A stretch of DNA of 5,610 bases from an uncultured Micrococcales bacterium (GTDB lineage Bacteria > Actinomycetota > Actinomycetes > Actinomycetales > Microbacteriaceae), in assembly GCA_913056225.1 (NCBI GenBank), contig CAJXMQ010000065.1:1-5610 (forward strand). Direction: 5' to 3'. The position numbers and the translations under genes are program-made. Of this stretch, positions 1 to 4,677 are shown in pieces; the stretch's first letter is position 1; each line of letters begins with the position of its first letter. Under the pieces are notes generated by a model. It was not told the DNA's origin. It saw only the letters and a list, made by a program, of their open reading frames with translations, and made no database searches.

Positions 1-620
1 AAAAACTAGATCAACAGGGAAGCCCAAAAATTGTTGATTACTTCAAGAAAAAAAATGGAGAGCCCGGGGAGATAGCTGTGAAGCTATTGGCGAATTTAGA
101 CCAGGCCAAGCAGTCTCCACTTTGGCGAATACTGGTTTCACTATCAATCCGACACGTTGGTCCAGTTGCAGCCAGGGCACTGGCGGATCACTTTGGTTCA
201 ATTGACCGCATTTTTGAGGCAAGCGAAGAGCAGTTGAGTGAAATTGATGGAGTGGGGCCAACTTTGGCTGAGAGCATCAAGAGTTGGATCGAGGTCGATT
301 GGCACCGAGACATTATTGAGCGTTGGCGTGCCAGTGGTGTGAAATTAGAAATTGATGATCACCCGGGACCTGGAAAGCTAACTGTTGATGGCGTTCTGGC
401 CGGTCAAACAGTTGTTGTCACAGGTTCTCTGGAAGGCATGACCCGAGAAGAAGTTGAAGAGGCAATCAGAGCAGCGGGTGGCAAACCTGCAAGCTCAGTT
501 TCAAAAAATACCTCGTTTCTAGTTGCAGGTCCGGGGGCGGGTTCTAAGCTAACCAAGGCAGAACAGCTGGGGATTGAGATAATTGATCTGGATCAGCTCA
601 GAACCCGTTTGCGGATCTGA
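1..620 (+). CDS. ligA: NAD-dependent DNA ligase LigA, C-terminal part (5' truncated by window edge)
   Basis: LigA seals nicks in duplex DNA using NAD+ during replication and repair. About 205 codons are visible, from the edge (frame starting at base 3) to TGA at 618-620. The adenylation, OB-fold and zinc-finger domains lie outside the window. What is seen is the helix-hairpin-helix region, with SIRHVGPVAARALADHFGS at about visible residues 48-66 and the second hairpin IDGVGP at 81-86. A BRCT domain follows from about residue 131 to the end, with TVVVTGSLEGMTREE, the AAGGK turn and VSKNTSFLVAG. The stretch WRILVSLSIRHVGP closely resembles the LigA of Mycobacterium and relatives as I remember it. 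The frame is open to the edge, so the GTG at 78 is an internal Val codon and not a start. gatC follows after 39 nt with no terminator in between. The family call is very secure. Confidence 0.96.
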   Translation, partial: KLDQQGSPKIVDYFKKKNGEPGEIAVKLLANLDQAKQSPLWRILVSLSIRHVGPVAARALADHFGSIDRIFEASEEQLSEIDGVGPTLAESIKSWIEVDWHRDIIERWRASGVKLEIDDHPGPGKLTVDGVLAGQTVVVTGSLEGMTREEVEEAIRAAGGKPASSVSKNTSFLVAGPGAGSKLTKAEQLGIEIIDLDQLRTRLRI

Positions 621-623
621 ACT

Positions 624-633
624 GCTTATAAGC
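624..633 (+). promoter_or_regulatory. Perfect 10-bp palindrome with -10-like TATAAG before gatC
   Basis: GCTTATAAGC is its own reverse complement and sits in the short ligA-gatC gap. It contains TATAAG (627-632), which matches five of six bases of a -10 box and would put a transcript start about 20 nt before the gatC ATG. I see no acceptable -35 box 16-18 nt upstream. A separate gatCAB promoter or a small operator is therefore only a possibility, and read-through from ligA is equally plausible. Confidence 0.22.
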
Positions 634-648
634 TTGAACTCACCGACT

Positions 649-653
649 GAAGG
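649..653 (+). promoter_or_regulatory. Ribosome binding site of gatC
   Basis: GAAGG lies 6 nt before the ATG at 660. It is a moderate Shine-Dalgarno match at good spacing and supports that start. Confidence 0.6.
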
Positions 654-659
654 TAATAA

Positions 660-956
660 ATGAGTGAAATAACGCCCGAGACCGTTCGGCACCTGGCATC
701 GCTAGCAAGAATTTTGGTGACCGATGAGGAAGTTGAAAAACTGGCAAAAGAATTAGATGTAATTGTTGAGTCGGTGGCTACGGTGAAAGGTGCGGTTAGC
801 GCTGACACCCCTGCTACCAGCCACCCAATTCCGATGAGCAATGTTTATCGAGAGGACGTGGTGAAGCCCTCGTTGTCTCAACAAGAGGCTCTCAGTAACG
901 CCCCGGATCAAGCTGATGGCAAATTCAAAGTCAATGCGATTTTGGATGAGGAGTAA
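660..956 (+). CDS. gatC: Asp-tRNA(Asn)/Glu-tRNA(Gln) amidotransferase subunit C
   Basis: GatC is the small non-catalytic subunit of cytoplasmic GatCAB. In known structures it wraps around the GatA-GatB interface and stabilises the complex. The product is 98 aa, the usual length for the family. Family features are the N-terminal helix TPETVRHLASLARILVTDEE (residues 5-24), the helix around EKLAKELDVIVESV, the central HPIPMSNVYREDVVKPSL (about 55-72), and the end EALSNAPDQADGKFKVNAIL. Family members usually have FKVP near the C-terminus where this protein has FKVN, a minor deviation. The ATG has a Shine-Dalgarno site 6 nt upstream. The TAA stop at 954-956 is followed directly by gatA, whose ribosome binding site lies inside the last gatC codons, so translational coupling is likely. 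Confidence 0.96.
   Translation: MSEITPETVRHLASLARILVTDEEVEKLAKELDVIVESVATVKGAVSADTPATSHPIPMSNVYREDVVKPSLSQQEALSNAPDQADGKFKVNAILDEE
948..953 (+). promoter_or_regulatory. Ribosome binding site that decides the gatA start
   Basis: GAGGAG at the end of gatC is the only good Shine-Dalgarno match here. It lies 3 nt before the TTG at 957, which is too close for normal initiation, and 9 nt before the TTG at 963, which is workable. This favours the second TTG. Both candidates are in the same frame. Confidence 0.65.
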
Positions 957-962
957 TTGAAA

Positions 963-2462
963 TTGAGTGAATTGCACAAAAAACCAGCCAGTGAACTTGC
1001 TCAAATGCTTCGAAGTGGAGAGGTTACCTCCGTTCAGCTAACAGAGTTGTTTTTAGACCGAGCAGAGAAACTAAACCCGCTAACCAATAGCTTTCTAAGA
1101 ATCAATCGAGAAACCGCAATTGAGCAGGCCAAGCATGCAGATGAGTTGATTGCGGCAGGCAAGGCACCCAGTGTGTTGACCGGAGTGCCAATTGCGGTGA
1201 AGGACAACCTCACTACAACCGACGCTATCACCACTGCCGGCAGCAAGATTTTGGAAAACTATCTTCCGCAGTATGACTCGACGGTTGTTTCAAAGCTGCG
1301 AGCGGCGGCCATGCCGATTTTGGGAAAAACTAACCTCGATGAATTTGCAATGGGCTCCTCGACCGAGTTCAGCGCCTATGGACCTAGCAAAAACCCTTGG
1401 GATCTAGAAAGAATCCCTGGCGGTAGTGGAGGAGGGTCCTCATCGGCCGTCAGTGGCTTTTTGGCGCCGATTGCCATCGGTTCAGACACTGGAGGCTCAA
1501 TTCGCTTCCCAGCTGCTGTAACCGGCAGTGTGGGCGCTAAGCCAACCTACGGCGCTGTCTCACGATACGGCCTCATTGCCTTGGCTAGCTCCCTAGACCA
1601 GGTTGGACCGGTTACCAATGATGTTTTAGATGCAGCCCTTTTGCAAGACGTAATTGCAGGACACGACCCAATGGATTCAACATCCCTGGTTGACTCTCTT
1701 GGTCAGATGGCGGATTTTGCCTCGAAGACTGATGTCAAAGGCCTAAGGGTTGGCGTTATCAAGCAACTTGCAAGTGATGGTTTTCACCCAGGTATCAAAG
1801 CTAGATTCGATGAATCAATCCAGCTACTCGTTGATGCCGGAGCTGAAATTGTTGAGGTTGACTGCCCCAGTTTCGAGTATGCAGTAAGTGCTTACTACCT
1901 AATCCTGCCCGCTGAGGCATCTTCTAACCTTGCAAGATTTGATGCGGTTAGATTTGGTCAAAGAGTATTGCCCGAGGGTAACCCAACCATTGAAAGAGTT
2001 ATGGCAGCCACTCGTGAGGCTGGTTTTGGCCCAGAGGTGAAGCGCAGAATTATTCTTGGCACCTACGCCCTTTCCAGTGGTTATTACGATGCCTACTACG
2101 GTTCAGCTCAAAAGGTTAGAACTTTGATTCAGCAGGATTTTGAAAAAGCTTTCGCGGCAGCTGATGTTTTGATCTCTCCTACAGCTCCAACCACCGCCTT
2201 CAAATTTGGAGAGAAGTTGGATGATCCGCTGGCTATGTATCTAAATGATGTTGCCACCATCCCTGCAAACCTTGCTGGCATTCCCGGCATCAGCGTCCCT
2301 AACGGTCTTGCCGAGAATGATTTGCCATCCGGTTTGCAGATTCTAGCGGCAGCCAAAAATGACGGTGTTATGTATTCGGCAGCTGCCGGCATTGAGAAAT
2401 TACACAACGATAAGTGGGGCAAGCGAATGATTGATTTCGCACCTGAGTTGGAGGTGAACTGA
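963..2462 (+). CDS. gatA: Asp-tRNA(Asn)/Glu-tRNA(Gln) amidotransferase subunit A (glutaminase)
   Basis: GatA hydrolyses glutamine and passes the ammonia to GatB for amidation of misacylated tRNA. It belongs to the amidase-signature family with a Ser-cisSer-Lys triad. Counting from the TTG at 963 (499 aa), these are Lys80 in IAVKDN, Ser155 in PGGSGGG and Ser179 in SDTGGSIR, and the 24-residue serine spacing matches Staphylococcus aureus GatA (K79, S154, S178). The glutamine-binding Arg (in EVKRRIILGTYALS, about 362) and Asp (in MYLND, about 429) are also present, and SRYGLIALASSLDQVGP is typical. One oddity is that the residue three after the catalytic Ser is Phe182, where GatA normally has Gln (GSIRQPA). 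I prefer the TTG at 963 over that at 957 because of ribosome-site spacing and because it gives a typical MSEL-type N-terminus. The TGA stop overlaps the gatB ATG by one base. Confidence 0.96.
   Translation: MSELHKKPASELAQMLRSGEVTSVQLTELFLDRAEKLNPLTNSFLRINRETAIEQAKHADELIAAGKAPSVLTGVPIAVKDNLTTTDAITTAGSKILENYLPQYDSTVVSKLRAAAMPILGKTNLDEFAMGSSTEFSAYGPSKNPWDLERIPGGSGGGSSSAVSGFLAPIAIGSDTGGSIRFPAAVTGSVGAKPTYGAVSRYGLIALASSLDQVGPVTNDVLDAALLQDVIAGHDPMDSTSLVDSLGQMADFASKTDVKGLRVGVIKQLASDGFHPGIKARFDESIQLLVDAGAEIVEVDCPSFEYAVSAYYLILPAEASSNLARFDAVRFGQRVLPEGNPTIERVMAATREAGFGPEVKRRIILGTYALSSGYYDAYYGSAQKVRTLIQQDFEKAFAAADVLISPTAPTTAFKFGEKLDDPLAMYLNDVATIPANLAGIPGISVPNGLAENDLPSGLQILAAAKNDGVMYSAAAGIEKLHNDKWGKRMIDFAPELEVN
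2450..2457 (+). promoter_or_regulatory. Strong ribosome binding site of gatB
   Basis: GGAGGTGA is an unbroken 8-base match to the 16S rRNA tail and lies 4 nt before the ATG at 2462 (6 nt from the end of the GGAGGT core). It sits inside the last gatA codons, so gatB can be initiated directly as well as by coupling across the overlapping TGATG. Confidence 0.75.
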
Positions 2463-3961
2463 TGGCCAAAGCAGAGTTGATGGATTTTGATGAAGCAATC
2501 GAAAAATATGAAGTTGTAATTGGTCTAGAGGTTCACGTTGAGCTAAACACCAACACCAAAATGTTTTGCGGCTGCGCAAACGAGTTTGGAGATCAGCCAA
2601 ACACCAATGTTTGTCCAGTTTGTCTAGGTTTACCGGGAGCGTTGCCAGTGGTCAACGGCAAGGCCGTTGAATACAGCATTGCTATTGGTCTTGCATTGAA
2701 TTGTTCGATTGCAAGTGATGGCAGGTTTGCTAGAAAAAACTACTTCTATCCAGACCTGAGCAAAAACTTCCAGACATCTCAATACGATGAGCCAATTGCC
2801 TTCGAGGGGCAGCTCGAGGTTCCAGTTGCCAGTGGCAAGGTTTATAACGTGGCCATTGAGCGAGCTCACATGGAAGAAGATGCTGGAAAGCTAAGCCACG
2901 TTGGAGGCGCTGGAAGAATTCAGGGAGCTGAATACTCACTGGTTGATTTCAACCGTGCAGGTGTTCCATTGGTGGAGATTGTCACCAAGCCCATATTTGA
3001 CTCAGGCTCCGAGGCACCAGAGCTAGCAAGTGCATACGTGCGCCAGATTAGGGAAATTGTGAAAGCAATGGATGTTAGTGACGCACGTATGGAGCGTGGA
3101 AACGTTCGTTGTGATGCAAACGTCTCATTGAGGCCAAAGGGCCAAGAAAAACTTGGAACCAGGACCGAGACTAAAAACGTGAACTCATTGCGAAGCGTTG
3201 AAAATGCGGTTCGCTATGAAATTCAAAGACAGGCTGCGATTTTGGCAGCAGGCGGAGAAATCACCCAGGAAACGCGTCACTGGCACGAGGACAAGAAATA
3301 CACCTCGGCCGGAAGACCAAAAAGCGATGCCGATGATTACCGCTATTTCCCCGAGCCTGATTTAGTTCCAGTTCAGCCAACTGAAGAGCTGATTGAAGAA
3401 ATTAGAACCCGACTTCCCGAAAACCCAGCCAGCAGAAGAGCGAGGCTGCAGCAGGAGTGGGCGTTGAGCGACAATGAATTTAGAGACATCGTTAATTCAG
3501 ATCTGTTGGATGAAATTGACAGCACCGTATCGCTTGGAGTCAGTGCCCAGTCTGCCAAAAAGTGGTGGACCGGTGAGATTGCTCGAATTGCAAATGTCGA
3601 AGGTAAAGAAATTTCGGAGCTTTCTGTCACTCCCGAGGATGTTGCCGAAATCGAAAAAATGATTACTGATGGCAAGCTCAATGACCGATTGGCTCGCGAG
3701 GCGCTCTCGGGAGTTATTGCTGGGGAGGGTTCAGTTGCAGAAGTTGTCAGCGCTAAGGGCCTCGAGGTTGTAAGCGACGACGGAGCACTGACCGCAGCGG
3801 TTGATAAAGCACTTGCAGAGCAGCCAGACGTGTTGGAAAAAATCCGAGCCGGGAAAGAACAGGCAGCTGGAGCAATCATCGGTTCGGTTATGAAGGAGAT
3901 GCGTGGCCAAGCTGATGCTGGACGAGTTCGAGAGTTGATTCTAGAACGAGCTAAGTCCTAG
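2462..3961 (+). CDS. gatB: Asp-tRNA(Asn)/Glu-tRNA(Gln) amidotransferase subunit B
   Basis: GatB binds the misacylated tRNA, activates the side-chain carboxylate with ATP and amidates it with ammonia from GatA. The product is 499 aa, full length. The N-terminal catalytic domain shows VIGLEVHVELNT (residues 19-30), RKNYFYPDLSKNFQTSQY (91-108), ERAHMEEDAGKL (133-144), the family signature SLVDFNRAGVPLVEIV (159-174), ARMERGNVRCDANVSL (208-223), TRTETKNVNSLRSVE (233-247) and DYRYFPEPDLVPV (292-304). A probable zinc site is intact as Cys36-x-Cys38 and Cys51-x-x-Cys54; some GatB proteins have lost it. The helical tail domain shared with YqeY ends in GKEQAAGAIIGSVMKEMRGQAD (about 464-485). The ATG overlaps the gatA stop and has a near-perfect ribosome site. 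TAG at 3959-3961 ends 6 bp from the oppositely oriented tRNA-His. Confidence 0.97.
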   Translation: MAKAELMDFDEAIEKYEVVIGLEVHVELNTNTKMFCGCANEFGDQPNTNVCPVCLGLPGALPVVNGKAVEYSIAIGLALNCSIASDGRFARKNYFYPDLSKNFQTSQYDEPIAFEGQLEVPVASGKVYNVAIERAHMEEDAGKLSHVGGAGRIQGAEYSLVDFNRAGVPLVEIVTKPIFDSGSEAPELASAYVRQIREIVKAMDVSDARMERGNVRCDANVSLRPKGQEKLGTRTETKNVNSLRSVENAVRYEIQRQAAILAAGGEITQETRHWHEDKKYTSAGRPKSDADDYRYFPEPDLVPVQPTEELIEEIRTRLPENPASRRARLQQEWALSDNEFRDIVNSDLLDEIDSTVSLGVSAQSAKKWWTGEIARIANVEGKEISELSVTPEDVAEIEKMITDGKLNDRLAREALSGVIAGEGSVAEVVSAKGLEVVSDDGALTAAVDKALAEQPDVLEKIRAGKEQAAGAIIGSVMKEMRGQADAGRVRELILERAKS

Positions 3962-3967
3962 ATTTCT

Positions 3968-4044
3968 TGGGGTGAGTAACGGGACTTGAACCCGCGGCCC
4001 CCTGGACCACAACCAGGTGCTCTACCAGCTGAGCTATACCCACC
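3968..4044 (-). tRNA. tRNA-His (anticodon GUG), CCA encoded
   Basis: The minus strand folds into a complete cloverleaf. The 7-bp acceptor stem is GTGGGTA (4043-4037) with TACTCAC (3978-3972), including one G-T wobble. The D stem is GCTC/GAGC and the anticodon stem CCTGG/CCAGG. The loop TTGTGGT carries GTG at 4010-4008. The variable loop is GGGCC, and the T arm is GCGGG-TTCAAGT-CCCGT. The histidine identity element is encoded: an extra 5' G (G-1, 4044) opposite C73 (3971). CCA follows at 3970-3968. The gene lies just downstream of orn on the same strand and may be transcribed with it or from its own promoter at about 4076-4104. Confidence 0.97.
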
Positions 4045-4049
4045 AAGTT

Positions 4050-4068
4050 CTTCTCGCCTAGGCGGAAG
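4050..4068 (-). other. Hairpin between orn and tRNA-His, with 10-bp palindrome core
   Basis: CTTC-CGCC-TA-GGCG-A-GAAG forms a stem with one bulged base around the perfect palindrome CGCCTAGGCG (4055-4064). On the minus strand it lies in the 5' leader of the tRNA-His precursor, 5 nt before G-1, and no T-run follows it there. On the plus strand only CTTTC follows, so as a terminator for gatB it would be poor. A processing or leader structure fits better than a terminator, but this is an inference. Confidence 0.4.
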
Positions 4069-4071
4069 CTT

Positions 4072-4674
4072 TCAAATTGTATCAGCTTGCAGCCGTTCAG
4101 CCACAGCTTTAGCCTGTTCTGATTTAACTCCGGGAGATTCAACCAGAATCACTTCCTTGTAATAGCGGAGCTCAATGATTGATTCCAGAATGTCAGTCAA
4201 GGCCCTGTGATTACCCGCTTTTTTAGGCTGAGCCTGATAAACATCTGGGAACCAGCGCTTAGAGATTTCTTTCAGGGACGAAACATCTACATTTCGATAG
4301 TGCAAAAAACTGTCAAGCTCAGGCATTTGGCGATTGATAAACATCCTGTCGGTGCCAATCGAGTTTCCACACAGGGGAGCGGTGCGAGCCTCGGGAACAA
4401 ACTTCTGAACATATTCAGTGACCTGCTTGTCAGCCTCCTCAATTGTGATGCCAGAGGCTAATTCAGGCAATAGACCCGACTTCTCGTGCATCTTGGTCAC
4501 AAACTCACCCATGTTGGCTAAAGCCTCCTCCGAGGGTTTGATCACCAGCTGCAGGCCTTCATCCAAAATATTTAGATCAGAATCTGTGATGATAACTGCA
4601 ATTTCAACAATCTCGTCTTTTGCTAAGTCGAGACCAGTCATCTCGCAGTCCACCCATACCAAATTAGAAGCCAT
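4072..4674 (-). CDS. orn: Oligoribonuclease (DEDDh 3'-5' exoribonuclease)
   Basis: Orn degrades 2-5-nt RNA fragments left by other ribonucleases, and in many bacteria also the dinucleotide pGpG from cyclic-di-GMP breakdown. It acts in the cytoplasm as a dimer. The 200-aa product carries all five DEDDh residues at the expected spacing: Asp9 and Glu11 in WVDCEMTGLD, Asp109 in CGNSIGTDR, and His156 and Asp161 in NHRALTD. The stretch FINRQMPELDSFLHYRNVDVSSLKE is the family's typical centre (Escherichia coli has [20 protein letters not shown]). It runs about 20 residues past the E. coli protein with a charged tail, as actinobacterial Orn proteins commonly do. The ATG (4674-4672) has GGGAG 6 nt or slightly more upstream, inside the end of the RND gene whose stop is 3 nt away, so co-transcription and coupling with that gene are likely. 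Confidence 0.96.
   Translation of the reverse strand: MASNLVWVDCEMTGLDLAKDEIVEIAVIITDSDLNILDEGLQLVIKPSEEALANMGEFVTKMHEKSGLLPELASGITIEEADKQVTEYVQKFVPEARTAPLCGNSIGTDRMFINRQMPELDSFLHYRNVDVSSLKEISKRWFPDVYQAQPKKAGNHRALTDILESIIELRYYKEVILVESPGVKSEQAKAVAERLQADTI
4076..4104 (-). promoter_or_regulatory. Candidate extended -10 promoter for tRNA-His
   Basis: On the minus strand TGATACAAT (4084-4076) is an extended -10 element: TG, one base, then TACAAT, which matches five of six bases of TATAAT. A weak -35 (GTGGCT, 4104-4099, three of six matches) sits 17 nt upstream. Transcription would begin near 4069-4070, about 25 nt before the tRNA. The element lies over the last orn codons and could occur there by chance. 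Confidence 0.4.
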
Positions 4675-4677
4675 TTA

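Noticed and set aside
78..620. ligA fragment as a separate 180-aa BRCT protein starting at GTG 78
   Set aside because: The frame is open to the window edge and the residues before 78 continue the LigA alignment, so the GTG is an internal Val codon.
1425..1445. GGSGGGS in place of GGSSGGS in GatA as a damaged active site
   Set aside because: The essential cis-Ser (the first Ser) is kept at the correct 24-residue distance from the nucleophile, and I recall GGSGGGS as usual in actinobacterial GatA.
2129..2422. 97-codon open frame antisense to gatA
   Set aside because: It is a shadow of conserved GatA codons with no family resemblance and no ribosome site that I can see.
957..2462. GatA as a non-Gat amidase because of the Phe after GGSIR
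   Set aside because: Its place between gatC and gatB, the full-length match to GatA motifs (EVKRRIILGTYALSSGYYDAYY-type region, SSLDQVGP) and the glutamine-binding residues make it the GatCAB subunit.
3373..3879. 168-codon open frame antisense to gatB
   Set aside because: It is Ser/Ala/Leu-rich with no recognisable domain, as expected opposite a Glu/Ala-rich helical region. The plus-strand GatB sequence fully explains the DNA.
3951..4142. Small minus-strand frame encoding IAQLVEHLVVVQGAAGSS
   Set aside because: This is a translation of the tRNA-His gene itself, a well-known false protein call. It overlaps the orn end in another frame and has no ribosome site.
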